Shown in pieces: positions 40,587-48,527 of a stretch of DNA of 64,000 bases. Within the stretch, counting starts at the first letter, position 1. Each line of letters opens with the position of its first letter. The stretch is from Oxalobacteraceae bacterium OTU3CAMAD1. Lineage in GTDB: Bacteria > Pseudomonadota > Gammaproteobacteria > Burkholderiales > Burkholderiaceae_D. The position numbers were made by a program, and so were the translations under genes. A model generated the notes under the pieces. It was not told the origin of the DNA. It searched no databases and saw nothing but the letters and a program-made list of their open reading frames with translations. The DNA lies in assembly GCA_024123915.1 (NCBI GenBank), contig CP099650.1:2852001-2916000 (forward strand), written 5' to 3'.

Positions 40587-41402
40587 CTACAGACCGCCGA
40601 CGCTGCCGACCGCACCCAGAATGCTGTTGGCGACTTCGGCGGGATGCGAGATCAGCGCCACGTGGCTGGCGCCGCCGATCGCGCTGACACGGGCCTTGAT
40701 CTGCGCCGCTTCCGCCTGTTGGAAGACGCCGGGGATGATGCCGTCGGCGTCGCCGTAAACCCACCACGACGGTTTGGTTTTCCAGGCGGCGGTGCCGACT
40801 TTATCGTCAAGGACATGGTTGAAGATCGGGCCTTGCACCGCCGTCAGCACGGCGCGCTCTGCGGCCGGCACGTCCGGCGCGAAGCTGGCCGCGAAGGTCG
40901 GCGCGTCGAGCGACAGATAGCCGGCGCTGTCGACCACCAGGCCCTTTTGCCAGGCGCCGGCCGGGTAGGGCCTGGTGATATCGTTGATCGACTGGCCATC
41001 GCCGGGCGCGAAGGCGGACACGTACACCAGCGCCGCCACCTTGCCGTCATTGCCCGATTCCGTGATCACCGCGCCGCCGTAGGAGTGGCCCACCAATACC
41101 ACCTGGCCGCTTTGCGCGGCGATGGCGCGCCGCACGGTGGCCGCGTCGTCGGCCAGCGACTGGCGCGCCAATTGCACTGCGACGACCTTGAGTCCGCGTT
41201 GTTGCAGCAGCGGGATCACCTTGGACCAGCTCGAGCCGTCGGCCCAGGCGCCGTGCACCAGCACCACGGTGGTGAGTTTAATTTCGGCCGGCGCGGTGGC
41301 GGCGACAGCGTCTGAACCGCCGCAGCCCGACAGCGACAGGGTGCCGGCGAGCGCCGCCACCGCGAGCGCGATCGCGCCCAAGGGTTTGTACAGTTGTTTC
41401 AT
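40587..41402 (-). CDS. Lipoprotein alpha/beta hydrolase
   Basis: The 271-residue protein begins with a lipoprotein signal (LAVAALAGTLSLSGC, lipobox Cys near residue 27). The hydrolase domain has VVLVHGAWADGSSWSKVIPLL, nucleophile motif VGHSYGGAVIT, and a late GGASHVALISHPAEVA with the catalytic His. This resembles the salicylate-esterase/EstC-like group. It converges with the preceding hydrolase with only two bases between stops and is divergent from the AraC gene. Substrate unknown. Confidence 0.85.
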   Translation of the reverse strand: MKQLYKPLGAIALAVAALAGTLSLSGCGGSDAVAATAPAEIKLTTVVLVHGAWADGSSWSKVIPLLQQRGLKVVAVQLARQSLADDAATVRRAIAAQSGQVVLVGHSYGGAVITESGNDGKVAALVYVSAFAPGDGQSINDITRPYPAGAWQKGLVVDSAGYLSLDAPTFAASFAPDVPAAERAVLTAVQGPIFNHVLDDKVGTAAWKTKPSWWVYGDADGIIPGVFQQAEAAQIKARVSAIGGASHVALISHPAEVANSILGAVGSVGGL

Positions 41403-41446
41403 GAGGTATTCCCGAAAATGAAGATGAAATTAAAGGTGCTGCAGCG

Positions 41447-42454
41447 ATGGGCATCATAGGCAGGCCCCGTCGGCGCGGCCATGGCGCGGACGCCTTGATT
41501 CATGACTCATCGTCCGAAACGGCGGGCGTGCCGCAGGCCGATGCCGACCTGCTGTCCCAAGTGCTGACGCAGGTGCGCCTGCGCGGCGGCGCCGTCTACA
41601 GGGCCGAACTGGGCGCGCCGTGGGCGTTGCGCTTTTCCGCCGGCGCCGCGCATTTTTACTATGTCGAGGAGGGCGCGGCGTGGCTCCAGCTGGACGGGCG
41701 CGCGCCATTGCCGCTGGCGCGCGGGGATCTGCTGCTGTTGCCGCACCGGCAGCAGCACACACTGAGCAGCAGCGCGTTGGTCGCCGCCGCCGACATCGAA
41801 CCGGTTGACCGGGCCCATTTCGGCGCCGACCGCCGCAGGTTGCGCGCGGGACGGGGCGGGGCGGCCTCCCGGCTGATCGCCGGCCAGTTTCACTTCGACG
41901 GCGACGCGGCGGCGGCCGTCGCGGCTGCGCTGCCATCCACGGTGCACCTGCCCGTCGAGGGCGCCGCCGTCCCGCCGTGGCTCGACGCCATCACCCGCTT
42001 TCTGCTGCTGGAGGCCGATGGCGGCGGCCCCGGCTCGGCGCTGATGGTGTCACGACTGGTGGACTTGCTGGTGATACGGGCGCTGCGCGGTTGGGCCCAG
42101 GGCCAGGCCCGGCACCAGGGCTGGGTCGCCGGGCTGTCCGAGCTTCGGCTGGGCCGGGCGCTGCGCGCTATCCACGCCGAACCACACCGTGGCTGGACGG
42201 TGCTGGCGCTGGCGGAGCTGGCCGGCATGTCGCGCTCGGCGTTTGCGGAACGTTTCACCACGGCGGTGGGCAAGGCCCCGCTGCAATACGCGCAGCACTG
42301 GAAGCTGACGCTGGCGCATGACATGCTGGCGCAGGGCGCGCCGGTCGGCCAGACGGCCTGGCGCAGCGGATACGCTTCGGAGGCCGCGTTCAGCCGAGCC
42401 TTCACGCGCCATTTTGGCTACGCCCCGAGCACGGTTCGCGGGCGGCGCTCTTGA
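41447..42454 (+). CDS. AraC-family regulator with cupin domain
   Basis: A 335-residue protein. The N-terminal cupin (FYYVEEGAAWLQLDGRAPLPLARGDLLLLPHRQQHTL) precedes the AraC helix-turn-helix pair (WTVLALAELAGMSRSAFAERFTTAVGKAPLQYAQHWKLTLA and WRSGYASEAAFSRAFTRHFGYAPS). This cupin type is common in regulators of oxidoreductase or hydrolase genes. It is divergent from the lipoprotein hydrolase and 97 bases upstream of the NTF2-like gene, either of which may be its target. The N-terminal 20 residues are poorly supported. Confidence 0.85.
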   Translation: MGIIGRPRRRGHGADALIHDSSSETAGVPQADADLLSQVLTQVRLRGGAVYRAELGAPWALRFSAGAAHFYYVEEGAAWLQLDGRAPLPLARGDLLLLPHRQQHTLSSSALVAAADIEPVDRAHFGADRRRLRAGRGGAASRLIAGQFHFDGDAAAAVAAALPSTVHLPVEGAAVPPWLDAITRFLLLEADGGGPGSALMVSRLVDLLVIRALRGWAQGQARHQGWVAGLSELRLGRALRAIHAEPHRGWTVLALAELAGMSRSAFAERFTTAVGKAPLQYAQHWKLTLAHDMLAQGAPVGQTAWRSGYASEAAFSRAFTRHFGYAPSTVRGRRS

Positions 42455-42459
42455 CTGAG

Positions 42460-42476
42460 TGTGTAATTGCACATAT
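42460..42476. promoter_or_regulatory. Shared palindrome, site 2
   Basis: TGTGTAATTGCACATAT, identical to 38906-38922, 75 bases upstream of the NTF2-like gene start. Confidence 0.6.
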
Positions 42477-42551
42477 GATCGAAGCAGACTATCTGGCGGG
42501 ACGTAACGTACCTGACCCGATGGCTTTTTAAAATATCCTCGAGGAGTTCTT

Positions 42552-43097
42552 ATGCAAGCTTTTCCCGCCATCTCGCGCGTCAGCCAAGTGGATGCCGCAG
42601 ACCGCGCCAGCGCCGTCGATTTCGTCAACCGCGTCAACTGGCTGTTTGAAACCTGGGACGTGGAAGGCATGATCGACGCCTTCCTGCCCGACGCCGTGGC
42701 CTATCACTTCCACGGCACCATCAGCGGCCACGCGGAAATCCGCCATTTCTTCGAACACGATTACCCGTATCTCATTCCGGGCGTGAGCCGTCATGCGACC
42801 AACCACATTGTCGATGCGGATGGCGATGGCGTGCAGGTGCGCTATCACAACCTGCTGGTGCGCCACGCCTTGCCGGAGGATGCGCCCGCGCTCGGCGCCG
42901 GGCAGGTGATGACCAGCCACGACGGCCTGCCGGCCATCTGGCTGTATTCGCCGATGCGCGACCGCCTGGTCCGCACGGCCGATGGCTGGAAGATCGCCGA
43001 GCGCTATATCGGCGGCTCGACCACCAATGCCGCGCTGACGCCGGCCGATACCTCGGCGGCGGCCTTTGAAGGACTGATGCCGGTCCTGCCTGACTGA
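42552..43097 (+). CDS. Nuclear transport factor 2-like (SnoaL-type) protein
   Basis: The 181-residue protein has the NTF2-like cone: DFVNRVNWLFETWDVEGMIDAFLPDAVAYHFHGTISGHAEIRHFFEHDYPYLIPGVSRHATNHIV, then paired strands QVRYHNLLVRH and WKIAERYIGG. Conserved Asp/His residues line the presumed pocket. ATG follows GAGGAG. Often such proteins act as isomerases, dehydratases or hydroxylase subunits; no partner oxygenase is present here. It ends at a shared terminator facing the GST gene. Confidence 0.82.
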   Translation: MQAFPAISRVSQVDAADRASAVDFVNRVNWLFETWDVEGMIDAFLPDAVAYHFHGTISGHAEIRHFFEHDYPYLIPGVSRHATNHIVDADGDGVQVRYHNLLVRHALPEDAPALGAGQVMTSHDGLPAIWLYSPMRDRLVRTADGWKIAERYIGGSTTNAALTPADTSAAAFEGLMPVLPD

Positions 43098-43134
43098 TAA
43101 TGGATCGGCACCGGGCGGCACATCGGCCGGCATG

Positions 43135-43167
43135 AAAAGGGAGTCCCACGGGACTCCCTTTTTTTAT
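43135..43167. terminator. Bidirectional intrinsic terminator
   Basis: AAAAGGGAGTCCC and GGGACTCCCTTTTT pair almost perfectly around a 2-base loop, with A and T runs on both sides. It serves the convergent NTF2-like and GST genes; the GST stop overlaps its edge. Confidence 0.85.
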
Positions 43168-43814
43168 TGTCCGCTGCGGTTTTTCACGCTTGGACGCTCC
43201 GCCACCGCCGCTTGCCAGGCCTTCAGCGCCGGGTACTCGTCCGTGACCGTGATGCCGACGAAGGCCGCGTGCAGCAGCGCGCAGTACACGGTGATGTCGG
43301 CCATCGAGAATTGTGCGCCGGCCAGATAGGGCGTCTTGGCCAGGACGCCGTCGAAATAGCGCATGCCGGTCTTGAATTTCTCCAGCTGGCGCCCGCCCCA
43401 TTCCTTGCGGCCGACCCAGTCGGGACTCTTGTGCGCCTCCAGCGTGGCGCCCAGGCCCGGCGTGGCGTAGTGGAAGTAGCCGCCGATGCCATCGATCATC
43501 CAGTCGTCGGCGCGTTTCTGCATCATGTGGACCATGGCTTTTTCGCGAGGCGTCTTGCCGGTCAGGACCGGGTCGCCATCGAGGTTGTCGAGGTACTCGG
43601 TGATCGCCACGCATTCGGCGATGTGGGTACCGTCGTCCAGCTCCAGCACCGGCACCACGCCGTTTGGATTCTTCGCGAGGAAGTCCGGTTGCTTGTGCTC
43701 GGCGGCGATCAGGTCCACCGGAATGAAGGTGAACAACTGGTCGATGCCTTTTTCCGCGAGCACGATACGGATGCGGGCCGGGTTGGGGAAGCCTGGGGTG
43801 TCATAGATTTTCAT
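43164..43814 (-). CDS. Glutathione S-transferase family protein
   Basis: 216 residues with an N-terminal thioredoxin-like domain (MKIYDTPGFPNPARIRIVLAEKGID, then NPNGVVPVLELDDGTHIAECVAITEYLD, containing the cis-Pro VPVL and the glutathione-contacting EC/SAI-like loop). A helical C-terminal domain ends in FSMADITVYCALLHAAF. A PNP stretch replaces the usual Ser/Cys region, so the catalytic residue is unclear. Two TetR-type palindromes lie between it and the divergent TetR gene, so it is a probable target. Confidence 0.9.
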   Translation of the reverse strand: MKIYDTPGFPNPARIRIVLAEKGIDQLFTFIPVDLIAAEHKQPDFLAKNPNGVVPVLELDDGTHIAECVAITEYLDNLDGDPVLTGKTPREKAMVHMMQKRADDWMIDGIGGYFHYATPGLGATLEAHKSPDWVGRKEWGGRQLEKFKTGMRYFDGVLAKTPYLAGAQFSMADITVYCALLHAAFVGITVTDEYPALKAWQAAVAERPSVKNRSGQ

Positions 43815-43831
43815 GTTCCGCTTTCTGTGAG

Positions 43832-43847
43832 TCTACCTTTCGGTAGA
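43832..43847. promoter_or_regulatory. Candidate TetR operator, site 2
   Basis: TCTACC-TTTC-GGTAGA is a perfect 6-base inverted repeat 18 bases upstream of the GST start. It shares the CTACC/GGTAG half-site with the other two sites. Confidence 0.55.
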
Positions 43848-43885
43848 TAGAGTAAAATGAACGATAGAGACGCCTTCTGGAGTTG

Positions 43886-43905
43886 TCTATCTATCGATAG
43901 GTAGA
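43886..43905. promoter_or_regulatory. Candidate TetR operator, site 3
   Basis: TCTATCTATC (43886-43895) and GATAGGTAGA (43896-43905) are inverted repeats with 9 of 10 positions symmetric, in the divergent GST-TetR region. Confidence 0.65.
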
Positions 43906-43957
43906 TAATAGCTCCGGCGGTTTTGTCGCGTCAAGCGAAACTTTTCCAGGATCAGGT

Positions 43958-44521
43958 ATGGCAAGCGATAAAAAACAGGAAGTAATGATGGCGGCAAGGC
44001 TGATGGTGCAGGCGCGGGGCTACAGCGCGCTGAGCTTTCGCGATTTGGCCGAGGCGGTCGGCGTCAAGAGTTCCAGCATCCATTACTATTTCCCGACCAA
44101 GGGCGACCTGGGCGCGGCGTTGGCGCGGCAGTACACCGAGGAGTTCATGGCGTACCTGACCGGCCTGCAACAGCAGGGACTGGACTGGAAAACCTGCCTG
44201 GACAAATACGCCGACGTGTTTCGCGAAACGCTGCTGCGCGAAAACCGCATGTGCATGGCGGGCGTGCTGGCGGCCGAGCGACCCGGTCTGGCGCAGGAGG
44301 TGCGGGCGGAAGTCGAGCGCTTCACCGAGCAGATCGTCGGCTGGCTGGCGGGTGTGCTGGCGGTGGGGCATCCGCGCATGGACGCCGAGGCGGTGAGGGG
44401 ACGGGCGTTCGCGGTGTTCTCCGCGATCGAAGGCGCGCAGCTGGTGGCGCGTGGCTGCGACGACGTGTCGGTCTTCGACAGTACCCTGGCGGCTTACCGC
44501 CTGGCCGGTCTGTTGCCGTAA
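43958..44521 (+). CDS. TetR-family transcriptional repressor
   Basis: 187 residues. The N-terminal TetR helix-turn-helix reads MMAARLMVQARGYSALSFRDLAEAVGVKSSSIHYYFPTKGDLGAALARQYT, followed by an all-helical ligand domain with a Cys in ENRMCMAGVLAAE. It is divergent from the GST gene across two palindromes, and a third near-identical palindrome precedes the hydrolase at 39613. I infer that it represses itself, the GST and that hydrolase. Ligand unknown, possibly an electrophile. Confidence 0.9.
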   Translation: MASDKKQEVMMAARLMVQARGYSALSFRDLAEAVGVKSSSIHYYFPTKGDLGAALARQYTEEFMAYLTGLQQQGLDWKTCLDKYADVFRETLLRENRMCMAGVLAAERPGLAQEVRAEVERFTEQIVGWLAGVLAVGHPRMDAEAVRGRAFAVFSAIEGAQLVARGCDDVSVFDSTLAAYRLAGLLP

Positions 44522-44614
44522 ACGCGGCTGTTGTTTGTTTGATACAGAAAATCAAGCGTCTCGTGTTACATTTGCTGTTCCCCACATCAATTCGGCATCT
44601 CTCAACGCCTAAAA

Positions 44615-44628
44615 TTGTTATCGATAAC
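44615..44628 (+). promoter_or_regulatory. GTTATCGATAAC operator-like site 1
   Basis: TTGTTATCGATAAC contains the perfect 12-base palindrome GTTATCGATAAC (44617-44628), 118 bases upstream of the lyase-like gene. Similar words are operators of LacI/GalR-type sugar regulators. Confidence 0.6.
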
Positions 44629-44678
44629 TTTGTCTTCGATGGATATTTCGGCACGAGATCAGCCTTTTTTTATCGTGA

Positions 44679-44696
44679 ATTGTTATCGATAACAAT
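44679..44696 (+). promoter_or_regulatory. GTTATCGATAAC operator-like site 2
   Basis: ATTGTTATCGATAACAAT is a perfect 18-base palindrome, centred 65 bases downstream of site 1 and 50 bases before the lyase-like ATG. It would cover the promoter or early transcript. Confidence 0.65.
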
Positions 44697-44746
44697 GAAT
44701 AGAAAATGATAGAGGGAACTCAGCATTTCTAACTATAAGGAGACAT

Positions 44747-47700
44747 ATGGACAACCAAACCCTTCAGGGCCTCAAGCGGCAAGGACCGCAAGCGCCCGCC
44801 CATCGGCGCATCAAGCTGTGTGCCGCGATAACCTCGGCACTGCTGCTCATTTCAAGCCCGTGGGCGACGGCCGTCAGCTTCGTGGCCACACCGCAGGCCC
44901 AGCCATCGGTCAGCGAGGCCGGATTCAAGCATCCCGCGCTCGGCTTCACCCTTGAGCAGCTCGAGTACGCCCGCCAGCAGGTCAGGGCGGATGTCGAGCC
45001 CTACAAGACCTACTACAACACCCTCGCCACGGTCTGCTGCAACTACGCCAACATCAACCTGCAACCGACCAACCGCGACACCACCAAGGTCGACACCCCC
45101 AATACGCCCAACTTCAACAACGGCACCGCCCAGACCCGCCTGATCAACGATTCGCAAGGCGCGCTGACGCAATCGCTGCTGTACTACATGACCGGCCAGA
45201 ACGAGTACCGCCGCAACGCGATGCGCATCCTGCGCACTTGGAGCAACATGAATCCCAACGGTTACGCCTACTACCCGGACGCCCACATCCACACCGGCGT
45301 GCCGCTGTTCCGCATGCTGCTGGCGGCCGAGATCATGCGCTACACGCCGGCCGATGCCGCCTACGCCGCGTACCCGCTGGCCTGGACCGCCACCGACACG
45401 CAAAAGCTCAAGGACAACCTGATCGACCCGATGGAGCGCACCTTCTTCGCCAGCAACGAGCGCTTCATGAACCAGCACGTGTATTCGATCGCGGGCCGCC
45501 TGGCCGGCGCCATCTTCACCGACAACCGCGCCCGCTACGACGAAACAGTGGAATGGCTGACGGTCAACGCCACTTCGACCCGTCAGGATATCAACGGCGG
45601 CATCCTGCCCCTGATTCCTTTCATCGACACCGATAACCCGCACAACACGGCGGGCTATCCGTTCTATCAGATCCAGGAAATGATGCGCGACCAGGCCCAC
45701 GGCGGCGACAATGTCGACAACCTGATCGGCTTGCTGCGCCTGGTGACCGCGCAGGGCACCAAGGTCGACCCGTACAGCGGCAAGCCGTCCACCGCCGGCG
45801 ACGCCGTCAGCGTCTACAAATTCGGCGGCAACCGGCTGCTGATGGGGGCCGATGCCTACGCCCGCTTCATGCTGGGCCATGACACGCCGTGGGCCGACAC
45901 CAGCGGCGGCACATCGGGCATTTCCGAAGCTTACCGGGGTCGGTTGAACCAGGTCGAAGGCATCTCCGAGGTCTACAACGTCTATAAGTACGAGCAGGGC
46001 GTCGATGTCGATACCGTGGCGCCTTATCTGGCGACGGCGGCCGCGCACGCGAACGGTCCGGTCACGCCCTGGGGGCCGGCGAGCCCCGCGAACAAGGACT
46101 TTGGCGCCGAGGCCTTCCTGACGTTGCCGAAGGCGCTGACCGGCATCCCGCTACCCGTCAACACGGGGATGCTGGAGACCGAGCGCAAGTCCATCTACCT
46201 CAACGGTGACTGGAACACGGCGACCGAAGGCGAACGCACCTACGGGCGCGCGCAGCTGACGCCGACCGGCGCCACCGTGGTGTTCCACGACATCGCCTAC
46301 GCCGATCGCAGCAAATACGCCCCGGTCGGCCTGATGGTGCGCACCAACGCCGTGACCAAACTGGCCGCCAGCGCGACCGCAGGCGCCAAGCCGTGGAGCG
46401 AGATGACGGTGCCGGACACGGGCGGCCAATGGCGCTACATCGTGCCCGACAGCGCGAACGCGGCGACCGCCGGCAGGCGGCTGGGCGACAACATCATCTA
46501 CTTCAAATTCACCGGCCCCGACGGCGCGACGGTGGACGTCGACTTCGTCAACATGGCCGCGCCCACGCAGCTGACGCCGCCGCGCTTCGCCATGCCGGTA
46601 TTCCCGGTGACGGAGCTGGTGGTGCAGGGCATGCCTTACCAGGCCGTGTACACCGCCACCGACGCCAACTCTGCCGACACCGTGGTCTACAAGGCGGTCA
46701 GCCTACCGCCCGGCGCCACCCTGGACACGACGACCGGCGCGCTGACCTGGACGCCAGCCGCGAACCAGGTCGGCATGCAAGACCTCGTCATCAGCGCGAC
46801 GGACGGCGTCTCCATCAGCACGATGACGGCGCGCATGAGCGTGCAGCCCGACCGCCATACGGCGTTCGCCGCCGCGATGGGCGGCTATGACGCGGGGTCG
46901 ATCTATACGACGCCATCGCTGGCGACGTTCAAGGCCGAACTGGCGCCGTTGCGCAAGGCCATGGCCACCGTTCCCGACGCCGAATTTCCGGCCCTGCTGA
47001 AAAAGGTGCAGGAAGTGACGCGCAAGCTGGAGCTGTTGAATCCACGGCTGGCCTCCGACGGCAGCCTGGACTGGAGCAAGAACATGGTCACCCCGACCGT
47101 GCTGAGCCCCAACGCCATCCCGTCGCTGGTGGACGACGACTACAACACCACCTCCGGCGATTTGCGCAACGTCGTGACCCTGGACTTCGGCGAGAACTAC
47201 CGCGTCGCGGCCAACGCGTTCGGTATCCGCGCGCGCTTCATGTTCGGCAATCGTTCCCAGGGCATCAATGTCTACGGTTCGAACGACAACGCGTCGTGGA
47301 CCCTGTTGACCAGCCGGGAGACCGCCGATACGAGCAGCCAGAACTTCATCATGGAGGTCATTCCCGTGCTGCCGGGACTGGAGAACGAGCGCTATCGTTA
47401 CTTCATGGTGCGTGTCGACCATCCGGGCGCTCCGACCGATCCGGCCTATCCCGGCATCTCGTCGTACAGCGAATTGCATTTCCACGGCTCGCGCTTCGAT
47501 TTGCTGGCGCCGGTCGATGTCAGCGCCAGCGTCCGGATGCTGCAGTCCGGCTTGACGGTGAACCGCTTCACGCAGAAATATAGCGGCACGGTGTCCATCA
47601 CCAACATCACGCAGCAGGCCATCAAGGGACCGTTGCACTTCCGGCTGGAGAACCTCACCGACGGCGTCACGCTGGACAACGCGACCGGTGAGGATCGCTC

Positions 47701-47827
47701 TCCCTACATCACGCTGCCCGTCGGTGAACTGGCGCCGGGTCAGAGCGTGACCCTTACCACCACCTTCAGCAACCCGTCCAAGCTGACCATCGGCTATGGC
47801 CGCAAGCTGATCAGCGCTAAATACTAG
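44747..47827 (+). CDS. Large secreted lyase-like multidomain protein (alginate-lyase fold, Ig, F5/8C)
   Basis: A 1026-residue exported protein; a hydrophobic signal core lies at about 24-42 after a basic N-terminus. Residues about 60-450 look like an alpha/alpha-toroid polysaccharide lyase: HTGVPLFRMLLAAEIMRYT, NERFMNQHVYSIAGRLAGAIF (Asn242/His244) and QIQEMMRDQAHGG (Arg314, His318) parallel the NH and RDQ-H motifs of alginate/chondroitin lyase families. A putative Ig domain (about 620-700) precedes an F5/8-type-C-like domain (about 770-915) and a C-terminal Ig-like domain. Substrate unknown. It pairs with the PEP-CTERM gene 11 bases downstream. Confidence 0.72.
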   Translation: MDNQTLQGLKRQGPQAPAHRRIKLCAAITSALLLISSPWATAVSFVATPQAQPSVSEAGFKHPALGFTLEQLEYARQQVRADVEPYKTYYNTLATVCCNYANINLQPTNRDTTKVDTPNTPNFNNGTAQTRLINDSQGALTQSLLYYMTGQNEYRRNAMRILRTWSNMNPNGYAYYPDAHIHTGVPLFRMLLAAEIMRYTPADAAYAAYPLAWTATDTQKLKDNLIDPMERTFFASNERFMNQHVYSIAGRLAGAIFTDNRARYDETVEWLTVNATSTRQDINGGILPLIPFIDTDNPHNTAGYPFYQIQEMMRDQAHGGDNVDNLIGLLRLVTAQGTKVDPYSGKPSTAGDAVSVYKFGGNRLLMGADAYARFMLGHDTPWADTSGGTSGISEAYRGRLNQVEGISEVYNVYKYEQGVDVDTVAPYLATAAAHANGPVTPWGPASPANKDFGAEAFLTLPKALTGIPLPVNTGMLETERKSIYLNGDWNTATEGERTYGRAQLTPTGATVVFHDIAYADRSKYAPVGLMVRTNAVTKLAASATAGAKPWSEMTVPDTGGQWRYIVPDSANAATAGRRLGDNIIYFKFTGPDGATVDVDFVNMAAPTQLTPPRFAMPVFPVTELVVQGMPYQAVYTATDANSADTVVYKAVSLPPGATLDTTTGALTWTPAANQVGMQDLVISATDGVSISTMTARMSVQPDRHTAFAAAMGGYDAGSIYTTPSLATFKAELAPLRKAMATVPDAEFPALLKKVQEVTRKLELLNPRLASDGSLDWSKNMVTPTVLSPNAIPSLVDDDYNTTSGDLRNVVTLDFGENYRVAANAFGIRARFMFGNRSQGINVYGSNDNASWTLLTSRETADTSSQNFIMEVIPVLPGLENERYRYFMVRVDHPGAPTDPAYPGISSYSELHFHGSRFDLLAPVDVSASVRMLQSGLTVNRFTQKYSGTVSITNITQQAIKGPLHFRLENLTDGVTLDNATGEDRSPYITLPVGELAPGQSVTLTTTFSNPSKLTIGYGRKLISAKY

Positions 47828-47838
47828 GGAGATACGCG

Positions 47839-48429
47839 ATGAACCATATGAAATACCTGTTGGTGAAATTGTTGCTGGCTGCCTGCATGCTGGGTGGTGA
47901 GGCCCATGCCGGCGCCGCGCCGCAGTACACCGTCACCATCGACACCGCCACCCTGGGCAGTGGAACGGCGTATCTGGGGCTGTACTTCCTCGGCTTGGCC
48001 GATGCGGCGCCGGCCACCGCGACGGTGAGCAATCTGGCCGGGGCGTTCTCCGGCATGCCGCAACTGACTGGGTCCGTCACCGGCGTGCCGCCGGGGCCGC
48101 TGGTGTTCAGCAACGTCGGCGGGGGCGGCGAGTTGGTCATGACCGTCAGCCTGGGCGGCTTGCTGTCGTTCGACGTCGGCTTCACCTTGGGCGCCGGTGA
48201 CGTGGGCACGACCTTCGGCTGGTTGCTGTTCAACGATGTCGGCTACCTCGGTGCCGATGGCGACCTGGGGACGGTGTCGCTGCAACCGGGCGCCGCGCAC
48301 GGGGCCATTTTTGCGGTCAACAACGCCAGTCCGCTGAGCCATGTGCAGGCCGTGCCCGAGCCGTCGACCGTGCTGCTGATGGCGGCTGGCATGCTCTGCC
48401 TGATGGCGCACGCGCGCCGTCGTCGTTAA
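47839..48429 (+). CDS. PEP-CTERM sorting-domain protein
   Basis: 196 residues with an N-terminal signal peptide (KYLLVKLLLAACMLGGEAHA, cleavage near 24), a beta-rich Gly-rich body (TVTIDTATLGSGTAYLGLYFLG; GDVGTTFGWLLFNDVGY), and a C-terminal PEP-CTERM: VPEPSTVLLMAAGMLCLM followed by AHARRRR. This motif is recognised by exosortase (XrtA/EpsH) for cell-surface anchoring; no exosortase is in this window. It is co-transcribed with the lyase-like gene, so both are probably envelope or matrix proteins for a common polysaccharide. Confidence 0.88.
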   Translation: MNHMKYLLVKLLLAACMLGGEAHAGAAPQYTVTIDTATLGSGTAYLGLYFLGLADAAPATATVSNLAGAFSGMPQLTGSVTGVPPGPLVFSNVGGGGELVMTVSLGGLLSFDVGFTLGAGDVGTTFGWLLFNDVGYLGADGDLGTVSLQPGAAHGAIFAVNNASPLSHVQAVPEPSTVLLMAAGMLCLMAHARRRR

Positions 48430-48448
48430 TCGCGGGGACGCGATCAGA

Positions 48449-48457
48449 GGGGGGGGG
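48449..48457. repeat. G9 homopolymer tract
   Basis: Nine consecutive G residues in the 98-base gap before the sensor kinase gene, about 70 bases upstream of its ATG. Such tracts can change length by slippage and alter promoter spacing. Confidence 0.6.
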
Positions 48458-48527
48458 CGGTGGGCATTGAGCTTAGACGGGCTATGCTGTAATCTGTTGC
48501 TTTTTGGTTACTAAGTATGCTGCCAGT

